A DNA stretch of 64,000 nt from Mycoplasma sp. (GTDB taxonomy: Bacteria; Bacillota_I; Bacilli_A; Mycoplasmatales; Metamycoplasmataceae), in the NCBI GenBank assembly GCA_014803855.1, contig JAAVAX010000010.1, forward strand, positions 1 through 64,000, written 5' to 3'. Positions 31,654 to 45,950 of this stretch are shown one piece after another. The notes under the pieces are model-generated. The model was not told where the DNA came from. It saw only the letters and a list, made by a program, of their open reading frames with translations, and made no database searches. Each line of letters begins with the position of its first letter. The stretch's first letter is position 1. Both the position numbers and the translations under genes were made by a program.

Positions 31654-32985
31654 ATGTTTGATACAATAGCTGCAATATCATCAGGGCATATCAATCAGGC
31701 AATTTCTATAATAAGAATTGTTGGTCCAGATGCATTAGATATTATTAAAAAAATATTCACAGGTAAAATAGGACCTAATAAAACAATTCAATATGGTTTT
31801 ATTAAGGATGAAAACAACAAGGTAGTTGATGAAGTTTTAGTTAGTTTTTTCATTGGTAGTGACAATTTTGTTGGTGAAAACACAATTGAAATAAATGCTC
31901 ATGGTGGGATAGTAATAAGTCAAAAAATATTAGAAATAGTATTATCACATGGAGCTAGATTAGCTAATAAAGGTGAATTTACAAGAAGAGCATATTTAAA
32001 TGGAAAAATTTCTTTGATAAAAGCAGAAGCGATTAATGATTTGATAAATTCTAAAACTAATAAGCAGCAAGAAATTGCAATAAATTCATTTAATGTTGAA
32101 AAAGAAAATAAAATAAAACAATATATCAGTGAATTGGAATATTTAATTGGTTTGTGTGAAGTTAATATTGATTATCCTGAATATGATGATATTCCAGTTT
32201 TAGAAAATGAAAATTTTAATACTAAATTATCAGGTTTAATTACACAATTAGAAGATATAGTTAAGACTTCTCAGGCTAATCAAGTTTTTATTAGACCAAT
32301 AGAAGTTGCAATAGTTGGAAATCCTAATGTTGGTAAATCATCTTTATTAAATGCAATATTAAACAATGAAAAATCAATTGTTACTAATATTGCTGGAACT
32401 ACAAGAGATGTAATTGAACAGGAAATAATATTTAATAATTTTATATTGAAATTAAAAGATACTGCCGGAATAAGAGAAGCTAAAGATGAAATTGAAAAAA
32501 TAGGTATCGAAAAATCATGAAATGAAATTGAAAAATCAGATATACTAATTCATGTTATTGATTCAACAAAAGGAATTAATAGTTTTGATGAGGAAATAAT
32601 AAAAAAAATAGAAGATAAAAATAAAAATAATTACATTCAATTATGAAATAAATCTGATTTACTAGAAAAAAAAGATGATGATAAAATTTATGTTTCTTCT
32701 ATTAATAAAGATTTAGATAATTTAAACAATGCATTAATGAACATTTTTTTTAACAATGAAATTGAATCATCAAATATGACATTTAATCAAAGGCAAACTT
32801 CATGTTTGAAGAAAGCACTTAATTCATTGTATGTTGCCAAAGATGCCATTATCTCAGGTCATACTTATGATGTCATTGTTATTGACCTTCATAATGCTTG
32901 AGAATCTTTAAAAGAAATAATTGGAGATGTTGATAAAGAAGAATTATTAGACAGTATATTTAAAAATTTTTGTTTGGGGAAATAA
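31654..32985 (+). CDS. mnmE: tRNA modification GTPase MnmE
   Basis: A 443-residue GTPase that, with MnmG, puts the carboxymethylaminomethyl-type group on wobble uridine 34. It has the N-terminal tetrahydrofolate-binding domain ([12 protein letters not shown]), G1 motif [11 protein letters not shown] near residue 222, G3 DTAGIRE, G4 NKSD, and the C-terminal FCLGK with the conserved Cys. Its partner mnmG is also in this window at 52232. tatD follows after 3 bases. Confidence 0.95.
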
Positions 32986-32988
32986 GTT

Positions 32989-33762
32989 ATGAAAGAATAT
33001 GTTGATTTACATTGTCATCCATTTAAAGAATATTTTGAAGATAGAGATGAAGTTATTAATAGAGCTAAGAATTTAGGTGTTCATAAATTGTTTTTAGTTG
33101 GTACTGATTTAGAAAACTCAAAAGAAGTAATAGAACTTTCCTCTAAACATGAAAATGTTTATTCAATAATTGGGATTCATCCTTGTGATGTTTGAGATGA
33201 ATCAATTATTGATAAATTAGAGAATATTATTAATGATGAAGTTGTTGGTATTGGTGAGGTTGGATTAGATTATCACTATGATGATTCACCATCAAAAGAT
33301 ATTCAATTAAAATGTTTTAAAAAACAGATAGAACTTGCAATTAAATATAACATTCCTGTAATTGTTCATTCTAGAGATGCTCATGAAGATACATATAATG
33401 TAATAAAAGAATATAAAACTAAACATCCTGACTTGACATTTATTTTACATTCTTATTCTTCAGGTCCATCTTATGTTCAAAAATATGTAGATCTAGGTGT
33501 TTATTTTTCATTTTCAGGGGTTGTTACATTTAAAAATGCAAAAGATACTCAAGAAGCTGCAAAATTGGTTCCATTAGAACTTATTTTTTGTGAAACTGAT
33601 ACACCATATTTATCACCAGTACCATATAGAGGTAAACAAAATCTACCTGAATATGTTATTGAAACTACTAAATATGTAGCAGAATTAAAAGGAATAGATG
33701 TAGAAGAATTATTGGACAACATTAATAAAAATGTTAAAAAATGCTTTAAAAATGTAAAATAA
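32989..33762 (+). CDS. tatD: TatD-family metal-dependent hydrolase
   Basis: A 257-residue TIM-barrel nuclease or hydrolase. Metal ligands are seen in VDLHCHPF, IGEVGLDYH, VIVHSRDAHE, FILHSYSSG, and CETDTPYLSP. Family members include 3'-5' exonucleases and D-aminoacyl-tRNA deacylase-like enzymes. It lies between mnmE and rsmA, all in one direction with gaps of 3-5 bases, an order common in Firmicutes and mollicutes. Confidence 0.92.
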
Positions 33763-33767
33763 TCTAT

Positions 33768-34547
33768 ATGAATAAGTTTTATGCAAAAAGAAAATTTTCA
33801 CAAAATTTTCTTAATGATAAGAATATTCTTAGCAAAATAGCTAATGTAATTAATGTAGAAAATAAATGCATTATTGAAATTGGTCCTGGTAAGGGTAGTC
33901 TAACAAAAACTATATTAGAAAACAATGTTAAGCGACTTGTTGCTTTTGAAATTGATAACGATTTATTTAAGTACCTTGAAACTACAATAATAGATAATAG
34001 ATTAGAATTAATTAATCAAGATTTTTTAAAATCTGATTTATCAGAATATGTCAACTTCAATATAGTAGCTAATATTCCATACAATATTTCTACTGATATT
34101 ATTTTTAAAATATTTGATAATTATGAAAATTTTGAAAATGTTGTTTTATTAGTTCAAAAGGAATTTGCTCAAAGAATATGTGCAAAAGTTAATACAAAGG
34201 AATATTCTAAATTATCTCCATCCACCAGGTTGTTTTATGATGCTAGTTACTGTTTTGATGTTGAGGCAAATTCATTTTGACCAAAACCAAAGGTAACTTC
34301 TGCAGTAGTTCACTTAAAAAGAACAAATAATAAATATGATGTAAACTATAGTGAATTTTTGGATTTCATTAAACAATCATTTTCAATGAGAAGAAAAACT
34401 TTTTGAAACAATATTAAAAATACAACATACGATTATGAAAAATTCAAAAATGTTTGTGATCAATTAAATTTAAAAACTGATATTAGACCTGAACAATTAA
34501 ATTTTGATCAACTAATGTTTTTCTATAAAAATCAAATGAAATTCTAA
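33768..34547 (+). CDS. rsmA: 16S rRNA dimethyladenosine transferase
   Basis: A 259-residue methyltransferase (KsgA) that dimethylates two adenosines in helix 45 of 16S rRNA. It starts FYAKRKFSQNFL, has the S-adenosylmethionine site IIEIGPGKGSLT near residue 38, the catalytic NIPYN (about 103-107), and WPKPKVTSAVV. Length is normal. It is the last gene of the mnmE-tatD-rsmA run; the giant surface protein starts 78 bases later. Confidence 0.95.
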
Positions 34548-34625
34548 TTACCATAGATCATAATATTTATTTTCACATTTGATAATGATGTGATTTTCCT
34601 AATACATAAGGAGTATTTAATTATT

Positions 34626-37600
34626 ATGAAAAGAGAAAATAAAAAGAAAGCAAATAAAGCTTTACTTACATCTTTAATTGCTATTAGTGCTATCATTCCT
34701 ATTGCTGTTGCTACTGGTCAACAAATAATAAAAAATAAAGATGTATCAAAATATTCATCATTTGTTAATAAAAAATCTAATGATTGAAGTTCTATTGAAG
34801 ACCTTAATGTTGCAACTAAAGATATGTTTATTAATGCAAAAAATATTGAACCAATCACAAGTATTAGTAAAGGTCAAGCATTAACTCCATATGGTTGATT
34901 GGGTACATATAATACAGAAACAAATACAAGTCCTGATGATAGTAATACAACTGATAAATTTAATAATAATACATTAGTTCTTGTTGGTTGAGATGGATCA
35001 ATAATTTGAGCTAATAATGATAATAAGACAAAAATATATAATGCTAAATATCATTTTAAATCCGATTCAATTTTTGTAATTCGTGGTGAAGATGAAAATG
35101 GTGTAGGGACATCAGCAAATAAAATGTCACTAACAATTCATGATGCAAAAACAGGGAAAATGTTAACTAATAATTCAGAAAATTCTAATGAAAGTATTTC
35201 ATGACAATTTAATGATTTTTTTGAAAAAAAGAAAGACTATGTTTGAGATGAATTCAATAAAAAGGATTTATATTATCAAGACATCATTACTATGAGTAAT
35301 GGTGATGTTGTTTGATTTTATATGCCAAATATGCTAAAAATCAAGAGAAGTACAAATTCAAAGTTTGGTGGTGGATTGGTATCTTTTAAAGAATATTTAG
35401 AACTTTTAAAGGATGAATATTGAAAAGTTCTTGTTATTAAAAAAACAGAAATTGAAAATGCTAAAAATAAAGGTTTATTGATAAAACTTAATGATAAAAA
35501 TGATTTCCCAATTACAGATGTTTATAATCATGCCAACAGCAAAGATGGTGAATTGGTATTTAATCCAATTTTTATTCCTGGTGAAGATAGTAAATGTTAT
35601 TTATTTTCATCTATTAAAACAATTAAAGATGGTTTACATAATGATTTGGAATTAAGATATTCATTTAAATATGATTCTAATAGTAATAAATTTAGTTATG
35701 AAAACAATGTTAATAAAAATGAAAATATATCATTTAGTGAATCATTAATTTCATTTAATACAAATCATAATAAAATAAAAGCTTGAACTTCTTCAGAATA
35801 TAATAAAGCTTTCTTATTACCAACTAGAAATATGTTTGATGAAACAGTAGTCACAGTTGTTTTCCCCTATGCAGCTAGAAATAAGATTAATGATTCAAAT
35901 GGTGAAAATGATATCACTGTAAATGTTCCAATTTTTAATGCTATACAATTTCATTTTAGAAATTCTAATAGTAGTGGTTATTATCATTACTACCAACGTG
36001 ATTCAACTAATAGAAAAACAGTTAAATTTAATTTTGGTGAATTGATTTATAAAGAATGAATAACAAATAGTGATAATGAAAATAAACAATACAATAAAGA
36101 ATCATTTTTTTATCCATGAGGTTATAGCAAAAAGAATACTAAAACTGATGAAAATGTAACAATACCTCATAGCAATCAAGTATATAATCGTGTAATTAGT
36201 GTTAGTCCATTTGATGGAACTCTTGTTTATGCTGCAAGACCTAATCAAAAATTAGATTTGGAATTCAATGATAACATTAAAAATAAATTTGCTAGTTTTT
36301 GGATTGCAAATTCTTCAACTAGAAAAGTAGCAAATTTTATAATACCTAATGATTCTAGTACTTTCAAAAATACTTTACATATCTCATCTAAAATGATAAA
36401 AAATGATAATAACCATAATTATGGTGATATTAATGAAGTTTATAAAAATGGATTTTGATTTGATATTAATTCAATCTCAATAAGACAAAATAAAAATTCT
36501 CTTAATCTTTATTACAGGGTTGAAGGTTCAAGTAAAAATTTACAAGTTAATAATTCACTAACAGGTGTTTGTTCATCACCAATTGGTCTTTTATCAGATG
36601 TATTAAAAAATGCAAAATGAATAGAATTTGATCAAGTTCCTAAAATAACAAATAACAATGATAAAAATTATAATTTGATTCAAATAACAGATAAAAGTTA
36701 TAGTAATTTTATTACTTCTCGTGCTGATTTAGCTAAATGATACCCAAAAACATATCAAAATTTAATCAAGGGTGGAAATACATATAATGATGGAGAATTA
36801 ATATCTAATAATACAAGAAGTGCAAATAGAGCAATTGCAAGTTCCTACAATTCCAAACTAAATGAAAGTTTGTTTAAAAGCAATAAGTCAGTAGAATTGT
36901 TTTCATTATGAGATTCAGGTGATAATTTTAATAATATTCCTATAAAGGAAAATAAAATTATTTTCAAATCTTTTGAAAGAGATAGTAATACTTTAAATGC
37001 AAAAATGGAATTTGTTCTAGATAACTTTAATAACATTTATATTAATAATAGTAATAAGAATAATATGGAATTGTCAATTCCATTGGTTATCAAAAATCCC
37101 TCTTATCAGTTTTTAAATTCATTATCAAATAGTGTTAAGCTTTCTTCTTGAAATCAACCATCTAATTCAAATTCATTAGACATTGATTGACAATGAATTT
37201 CAAATAATAATAAACAAAATACTGATAATAAATTTGGTAATGACAATATTGGTTATTTTGAAAATAAAGATAATGGTAGTTTTACTTTCAATAAAATAAA
37301 TGATGGTAAACATAATAATAGCAACCCACTTAGAATTGAATTGAAAATTAATTATGATCCTTTAAACATAGCTTCAAAGGACTGAAAATCAATAGTCTCA
37401 TCAGCAAATAGTGGTGAATTTGAAAAAACATATCCAATTGATAAAAATTCAAATGAGAAAAGCTTCCAAAATGTGTTGGAGAACTATATTAATTGAAAAA
37501 GTAAAAATCTTTTTTATGGAGATGTATCTAATATAACAAGTGGTATTTATGGACTTGGTCAATTAACTATTGAAGCATATTTAAAACTTAATCCTAATTG

Positions 37601-40600
37601 AAATAAAGCAAATGGAATTGTTTATGAAATGTCTGATGGAATGCAGATAATATATAATAAAAATACAAAAGTCAAATACCTTTATAAAGATGAATATTTT
37701 GGATCAAGAATAATATATGATCAGTCATCCAATAGTTGAGATGAAAATAATCAATATGGTTTTAGTTCTAAGTCAAAATACAATAGCAGTTTATGGTCTA
37801 GTTCTAAAACAAGTTCAGATAATTTTAAAGCATATATTTCTGACTCTAGTCAATTAAAAAATACATTAGTAAGGGATACAAATAAAAATACAAATGATGT
37901 TTTAGAAGCTATATATGAAGATGGTGAAAAAAGTAAAATAATTTTAAGTGCAAAAGAAAATTATGGTAAATGAGCTCAGCAAAGATTTAGGTCATATAAT
38001 CAAATGATTGGTGCTTATGTAATATTTGAATATCAAAATCTTAATTCTGATGATTGGATACCTATTAATAATGAAAAAATAATAAAAGATAGTGAGATGC
38101 AAAATGCATTTGAAAATAATAATTATATAATTGAATTTTCAAATGAAGATAAATCTAAAATTCAAAATATTAAGGCAATTAGATTTAGACTAAAGCCTTT
38201 AGATAAAAATACAAATGATAGCAATAATTTGATAACTTCTTATAAAAATGAAAGTAATGACTTTAAAGATGTTAAAACTTTTGTTTCAGATGCAATTCCA
38301 GTTAATTTAACTAAAATTAATGTTGATTATTCTCAATTTGAAAATATAAGTTGAGATTTTACTAATGGTAGTGAATATTTAAATACAATTAGCAAAGATA
38401 GTTTTATTAGCTCTTTAAATAAATATGAAGAAGAACTCTTAAATAAAGGCAATCTAAAAGTTTATAAAGAAAATTTAGAACTAAAATATTCTTTAAACAA
38501 AAATTCAGATTGGACAGATGCTGACTCTCTTTATGAAAAATTAAAAAATAGATGAGAAAATTATAGTGATTCTAATCAAGGTATTATTGCTTTATATGAT
38601 AAAGATAATAGTAATCAAAATAATTCAACAAAAATATATATCAAATTAACAAATAAAAACAATACTAAATATAGTATCAATGAAAGAAATAATGAAAAGG
38701 CATTTATAAGTAAAACAAAAATAAAATTTAAGATTGATTTATCATCATATGTAAATGTTTTAAAAAGTAATAAAACAAATATTACTAAGGGTAATAATCT
38801 TATATCAAAAATAATTCCACCAATTATGTCTGGAAAAATAGGTTCATCATTTTTATCTGGAAAAAATTTTGATGATATAGCATCATTGCTTAAAAAATTT
38901 GGTATTGATATTGAATATCAGAAAACTGATAATAATTGAACAAAAGAGGTGGGTGATATAACAACATATGATGTTCATTCTCCATATATAAAAATTAGAT
39001 TTAAAAACAACAATACACATAATGTAAAAGCAACTATTGATGGAAATAATTTTTTTACTAATAATATTTCAGAAGAAATTTCTTTACAATTTAATGTACC
39101 ACTATTAATTAAATTTGATAATTCAACATTGGAATGAGCAAAGACAAATGATCTAGTTTTAGGTAATACTAAGGATATAAAAATAGATGAATTAAAAGAA
39201 AAAGAATTTATTAAAAAAATTTCTGATGAATGTAAAAAAAGCACACCTGATGCTTTGTGAGATCAATTAGAACAATACCTAGAAATTCAATATGCTATTG
39301 GTGATGCCAATATTAGTAAAAATTTCCATAATAGAAATGATTTCATTCAACATCTAAAATCTTTAAATACAACTCAATATAATAATAAGATTAGTATTAA
39401 ACTACATCTAAAATCAAACAATTATAGTGAAAATGACACAAAATTTATATTAGATAGTGAATCAGAGAAAAATAAAACATTGTATGAAAATAATAATGAC
39501 AAAATAAAAATATACATCATTGATGATGGCTATTCAAATTCAATAGAACAAACAATAGTATCTGGCACAAAATCAAAACTAGTTTTTACATTTTCACAAA
39601 AAATTGATTCAATTAAAAGTGGAAGTATTAAAGGATTACAATTAGGTTTTTCATTTAAACAAGATATTAAGTATGAAGATAGTGATGGTGATGATATTCA
39701 TTCTTCATGAATTAACACAGTACCTAATTCATCTAATCCTGATACTCAATCACTAAAAATAAAAATATATGTAAGTAATCCAAATAAATATATTTATGGT
39801 GGAGAGAAAAAAGTTTATTCAATTGATTTAACTAAAGTAGCTCAAATTGTTGATGTGGATAGTTCATGATTTAATCAAAATCCTTTAACAATTGAAGAAA
39901 AGAAATATCTAAAGGATCTTAAAGAAACTGATTTAATTAGTTGAGAAAATTCCATTTTAGATAAATCTAATACAATCAAAAGCAATCCATCATTGAAAAG
40001 TAAAATTTCAATTAAATATAGTATTAATGACAATAATACTCAATATAGTTCCAAGGAATTAATTAATAAACTACAATCAATGCAAAAGGAATATACTTCT
40101 AACTCCTTAGGTATAGTTCAATTGTGAGATGGAAATCATGGAACTAAAATTTATGCAACATTTGATAAATCAGATCAATGAATTACATTTGGAGATACAA
40201 ATGGAAATACAATAGATAATTTAAAAGGTCTTGTAGATACTTCTAAGATTAAAACATTAGTTGATTTACATAAATATTTTGAAGTTTTAGTAAGTAATAA
40301 AACATCTATGCAATTAAAAGATGGACAAATTGGAACTATTCAAAGTTTTACACCACCAGCTATGATAAATGGAACTGGTTTTTTAAATGGAAAAACTTTT
40401 GAGGAAATAAGCACTTGTCTATCAACATTTGGAATTACTTTTACATTTAATGAAACAGGTAAAAATGAACAATGAAAATTAAAGGAAAATGTAAATGAAT
40501 ATGACCCTTCTAAAGGATTTTTAAGTTTAGGTATTAAAACAGAATATGAAAATATAGATTTGAAAATAAATTTTGATGAGGAAATAATTAATAAAAATAA

Positions 40601-43600
40601 TAAGCAAGTTCCATATCTATATAAATTAAATCTTTTAGCACCTATTTTAATTAGTGTGGATAATAGTGATTTAAAACAACTAAAATTTGAAGGTAATACT
40701 AAAGTAATTGATAATGCTAGTGATATTAATACAAAAATATTGAGTATTATTGAGAAAATAAAAAATGATATGAAACAATCTAATTCTTCATTGGATTTAG
40801 AGGATTTAAATGTTGAAATTAGATTTTCATTAAATAGCATTAAATTAGAAAATGATTTTAGTGCAAATTCTAACTATACAGATGATGGTATTTGGTACAC
40901 ATTTGATAAATTAAATAGTATTTTATCTAATTCAAAGATTAATTATAATAGCAATAAAGTATTAGCTAAATTCTATGTTAAGAATATGCCAAAAATTGAT
41001 AACACTGTAGATAAATATCAATTATCAGTAAAAAATTATCAAGTCATTAATGATGAAAATTTAACAACTTCATCTAATTTTAAAATATATATCAATAGTA
41101 CTAATGAAACAAGTAGTCAATGAATTATTCAAAATTTAAAAATTACTGGTTCTCAAGAAAATTTTTGCATATCAAATGTTGATAAATGAAAAAACTCTAT
41201 ACCAAATGGATTAAGTGTTGAATATAATGTTATGACTAGTTCTAATTTAGGAACAAATAAAGAAAATCAACCAAGTGAGGATGGATGAACACAAGATTTT
41301 AATAATGCTAAACCAATTAATGCAACTCGTGATTTTTGAATAAGATTTAAAGTTGGTGAAGCTTATGTATTTGAAAATGCTTCTAAATCTAATTCAAAAT
41401 ATTCAGATGCTATTAAATTAGATGCTTCTAGCATTAGAGCTTCATTAAAAATTAAATCTGAGTGATTAGAAAAAATATCATTATCTGGAAATTTAATTGA
41501 GTTACAAATTGATGAACAAAATACTTTTGATGAAATAAAAAAATTGGGTCAATTACCATTTGATAACATCATTCAAATTAAATATACATATGATGGTGAA
41601 AAATGATTTAGTAAGGATGAATTTATTAATGAATTAAAGGAATTTAATAAACATGGTAATTCAATTAATTGAATTATTTTAAGAGAAAATATTAAAGCAT
41701 GTTTTTCATTAAATAAAATGATTAATGATAATTTTGCAAATAAGTATGTTTTGGAAGTTGATAATGATATTATTGATCAATTAAATTGAAATAAATATGA
41801 AAAACAATTAATTACAGATAAATTTAATACAAGTATTAAGGGTTATATTAATTTAGATAAACTTGATATTTTTGATGCTTCAAATTTTAAAGTAATTGGA
41901 ACAAATGAGAAAGCATATTTAATAATACAAAATGTTAATAGATTAAATGAACTATTAAATCAATACTCATCTAATGAATTATTTTCTATCTTATATAAAT
42001 GAGATGAAAATGGTAACTATCAGGAAGAAAATAAAATATGAAATCCAGGCAAAAATATAGAGGAAACAATATTACTAAATGGTAAGTATAATAATAGATT
42101 TTTAGCAATTCAATTTAATGTAAAAAATAATAATTATGATTTATATAAATATGGAAAACATATAGATAACAATTCTTATGAAATTAAGACACCAGATATT
42201 GATGTTCAAATTTCAGTTGCTATAGAAAATCCATTAAAAGGAAAAATAATTGATTTACTATTTACTAATGAGGATAAACCAATTTATTATAATGGGGAAG
42301 GTGGATTTGAAGTAAAAATTTCAAATAGATCATTTGAAGATTATTTAAACACTTTGGAACATGAATTAACAAAAGATGAAAAAGAAGCTCTTGAACTAAC
42401 TTATCTAGTTTCATCTAAAAAAATAGATGATGAGCAATACAATGAAGTAATTTCACACAATAAAATTGTTGAGTATTCTGATTCAAAAAATAAATATGGT
42501 ATTTGAAAAACATTAGATACTAATATTAAGAATCCTAATTTAAATTTAAATGTAAATGATTATGTGATTTTGGCAATAAGAATCAAAAAAGATAAATTGA
42601 CTTCACCAACAAATCTAAATGGATATATTATTAAAGATAATGATTACATTGTATCTAGTCAAAATCGTGTTTTTGGATATAAAGTTCATACTGATTATAT
42701 TGATGTAGATTGGTCATCACTAAAATTAAAAAATGTAGGATATGGTGAGGATAAACCTTATGGTATTGATGGTTATTCAATGTTAGATCAGATATCATTA
42801 AGAAAAATGAATCATTTAGATTTTAATGATGATTTTTTAAATGTTTCCTTGAAATTAAATTACTATAATGAGTTTTATTTAGATAAAAAAAATCAGATAT
42901 TAGTTTCTGGAACAGGCTCAAGGTTAGTCAAAAGAAATTCAGATGGAGCTGAAACAAGAGGTAATTATAAAGATTTAAATGGTGCAAATATACTAGATAA
43001 TGCTGGGAATCCCATTCCAATTTTATATAAGGACACAAAATTGGGTATATTAGCTAATCCAATTAAATTTCCATCTGTCAAAAGAAGTTATGATCTAACA
43101 GAAATTTCATCAAATACTTATACATTAGATTTATTTAATAGTGATGATAATCCATTATATAGTTTCTTTAAAAATCAAGATATTTCAATTATATTTGAAA
43201 ATAAAAAAGGAGATGCTCCAAATGGATTATTTGATTATTATGTAGATAAAATTGGAGTTCTAAAAGAATATAAAATTAATAATCAAATTAAATTTCCAAT
43301 TCAAAATGATGAAATGATTCAATATTCATTCAATTCTAATGAATTTATTGGATACATTAGGGATTTAGATAATATAGACAAGATTTATGAAAACACAATC
43401 GATTCTAAAAAATCTCCTATTAATGGTCAATCAAAATTGGTGCATATGTATAGTGTTATTCGTAGATTAAACAATGAATTGGATGAAAAAAGATTTAGTA
43501 CTATTGAAGAAATTGAAAAACAACTTAAATATGATTTCAATGGACAAGTAATATTGAAAACAACTTATACTCCTATTAATGGTTTTCCTCAACTAATTGC

Positions 43601-44702
43601 AAACAATGAAATAAGTTCAATTACTAATTTACAAAATGGTGATTCATTTAAAGTTGAAATTATATCAAGTAATGATAATGACTTATTTTTTGTTGAGCAA
43701 CCAGAACCATTAATATTTTCTATTAGTAGTCTATATGAACAAGATATAGAAGAATCATTATTAAGATATTTAAGAGTTCAACAAAATGGAGAATTCAATG
43801 GAGTTGCATCATTTAACATTTATGTTGATAATCCTAATGATGATGTTGATAATAATAAGTCTATTAGTGATTTATTACAAGGTTATAAATTTATGATTAG
43901 AGTTTGAAATAAAGAAAAAAATATCAAATATTCATGGAGAAGTAATATTATAGAAATTAATGATTTGCAAAATGGAGACAAAGTAGAATGAAGATTAGTG
44001 ACTTCAAATGAAAAAGATGTTGCTAAAAATTATTACAATACTATTGCTAATTTAGATAATCACAATTTTGAAAATAATATATATTCATTTATTCAAGTTA
44101 ATAAAATTGGTAATTCAAAAACATCTATTATTAGCAATAGCATTGGTAAGAATTTAAAACTAGATACTTATCCAGAAGATTCAGGGTTTATAATTGATGG
44201 ATTAAAACAAAAATCAGAAGAATTATTCAATTCAATTACTGAAGATCAATTTATTAAATTGATGGAGGAAATGAATTTTAGTTACACAGGAATCAATGGT
44301 CAAGGTAATATGATTAGTGATAAAGATATAACAAAGCTAATAATTAAACATAATGATTATAAAGACATTCAAACTGTGCAATATTTAATTGACAAGAAAT
44401 ATTTAACTTTTTATAGTAATAACATTGAGTTTAATTGAAATCAAATTAAAGATAAAAATGGTAATTGATTAGTATCACCAGGAACTTTATCAAATAAAGA
44501 CAAAATTTCTATTAGATATAAGGATGACAATATGGCATCATATTATCAGTGAAATGCAAAAGATGTTTCAGGATTAATGGATAAATCTGATCAATTATCA
44601 TTGTTGTCTTATGTATTTATAGGTTGTGCTTCATTATTTACATTAGGTATATTTGGAATAATTTATCTATGTATGAGAAATAAAAAAATAAAGAAAAAAT
44701 AA
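34626..44702 (+). CDS. Giant modular surface protein, 3,358 residues
   Basis: One open frame of 3,359 codons when TGA is Trp. The N-terminus (MKRENKKKANK then a hydrophobic stretch without Cys) is a signal anchor; the C-terminus has one membrane helix (SYVFIGCASLFTLGIFGII) and a basic tail (MRNKKIKKK). Between them, no enzyme domain is recognisable. From about 38000 to 42800 a motif of form I-x-Y-S with a Trp some 10-25 residues later recurs every 350-425 bases (about 130 residues), indicating a tandem array of beta-rich modules. Composition is Asn/Ser/Lys-rich. AAGGAG (34608-34613) lies 12 nt before ATG 34626. Probable adhesin, motility or shielding protein; function is not established. Frame continuity was checked along the sequence by consistent phase of its long segments. 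Confidence 0.85.
38012..42800 (+). repeat. Tandem array of ~130-residue modules inside the giant protein
   Basis: Starts of the repeated motif are seen near 38012 (IFEYQN), 38485 (LKYSLN), 38908 (IEYQKT), 39283 (IQYAIG), 39636 (LGFSFK), 40011 (IKYSIN), 40431 (FTFNE), 40812 (IRFSLN), 41211 (VEYNVM), 41577 (IKYTYD), 41985 (LYKWDE) and 42390 (LTYLVS). Spacing averages about 390 bases. Most modules end with a strand like IKIRFKNN, IYVSNPN, IRFKVGEA or IQFNVKNN. Identity between modules is low at DNA level. Confidence 0.65.
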
Positions 44703-44752
44703 TAAATATTTCAATTACAAATTTACACATATATTTTTCGTTATGTTATTTT

Positions 44753-44767
44753 GCGTTAAAATATAAG
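44753..44767 (+). promoter_or_regulatory. Promoter core of surface protein copy 2
   Basis: GCGTTAAAATATA (44753-44765) is the same 13-mer found at the copy 1 promoter; here the -10 reads TATAAG (44762-44767). The -35 region is poor. The distance to the ATG is close to 90 bases at both genes. Confidence 0.5.
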
Positions 44768-44853
44768 TGTATGAAAAATGATTTTGTTTAAGGTGAAAAG
44801 ATATAAGAAATGTTATATAAAACACCATAAATAGAATCTAGAAAGAGGTGTTT

Positions 44854-45843
44854 ATGACTAAAAAAACAAAAATTGCTCTATTTTCATTAGGAGGTATTGT
44901 AGCTGTTGGTGCTGTTGCTTCAGCAACTACCATAGCTATGCTTCCAAAAGCTCAAAGCAATCTTACTTCTATAGCTACTTCAGGTGATTATAAAGATAAA
45001 AATGAATCAATTAATAAACCTATTGAAGTTGAAGCTGCAAATGGTGTAAGAATTGGTATTGAAAAAGTTTTATCTTCAACTAGAATTGAAGAACAAAAAT
45101 ATAAATTAACACTTATTAATGATGATGAAAAAGGTTTAGTCCACTTTGTTGATGACTCAGGTGAAAATGCTGGTAATCAAATTGAAGTATATAGAGGACA
45201 ACAAGTTCATGTTAGAGTTGATGTTAAAGATGAATATAAAGATTCTTTAACTGTTGTTAACTTTTGAGTATACAACCCAGAAAACCCAAATTACTCTTTA
45301 GGTGTTAAAAAAGTTGATGATAATAATTATCACTTTGTTATGCCTGAAGGAGAATATGCTGATGACTTCTATGGGTTTGCTACTGAATTAAAAGCATCTA
45401 TTACCTATGGTCAAAAAGCTCTAGGAAAATGAGAATTTGATTTTAATACAAGACACTATGTATACAATGTTACATCTGATAACTTTGTATTTGATGATGA
45501 AGCTAATCCAGAATTAAAAATGCAACAATATCCAAATGGTTCATTTGTTGTTTATACACTAAGATTAAATGGACATAATACAATTATCAAAAATATGACA
45601 ATACCTAAAAATGTTCAATTTGAAGTTGTAGATGATTCTGTTTTTGATCAAACAACATTAACTTCTCCTGTTTTAGGATTTGCTCAAGATGGTAAATTAG
45701 ATTTCAATGGAGCAGCTGGATTAAACAGAGGTGTTAGAATAACTAGAAGAACTATGAGTGAATTTAATTGATCTTCATGAAGTCAAGATGAAAAAATTCT
45801 TATAGCTGGTGAAGAGTTTAATCAAATTCCTTCTAACAAATAA
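44854..45843 (+). CDS. Surface-anchored protein, two-member family (copy 2)
   Basis: A 329-residue paralog of the protein encoded at 5243-6196. It has an N-terminal signal anchor (MTKKTKIALFSLGG plus Val/Ala-rich helix) without a lipobox Cys, then a shared domain: LTLINDDEKG, VKDEYKDSLTVVNF, NYSLGVKK, GKWEFDF, DEANPELKMQ, NMTIPKNVQFE, and a C-terminal RGVRITR. ATG 44854 lies just after AGAGGTG; the GTG at 44848 is part of that site. The gene follows the giant surface protein by 151 bases, has its own promoter, and ends at a terminator. Function unknown. Confidence 0.82.
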
Positions 45844-45863
45844 TTGAAAAAATATGAATATAA

Positions 45864-45898
45864 TAAGAGAGCACAAAAGTTGCTCTTTTATTTATTAT
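45864..45898 (+). terminator. Rho-independent terminator after surface protein copy 2
   Basis: Arms AAGAGAGCA and TGCTCTTTT (one mismatch/bulge) around CAAAAGT, followed by a T-rich tract. It starts 21 bases past the stop codon. Confidence 0.7.
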
Positions 45899-45950
45899 TA
45901 ATGATTAATTAGATAAATATAAAAAGTTAATACTTTATTTAAAAAATATA

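Noticed and set aside
34548-34625. Terminator or phase-variation element before the giant protein
   Set aside because: No strong hairpin with T run and no homopolymer or short tandem repeat long enough for slippage was seen.
40340-40840. 166-residue antisense gene within the giant protein
   Set aside because: The plus frame is continuous with the repeat array, and the antisense product is typical low-complexity shadow.
42564-43907. Separate 447-residue surface gene
   Set aside because: It is in the same frame as the giant protein, bounded only by TGA codons that read as Trp, and has no ribosome site.
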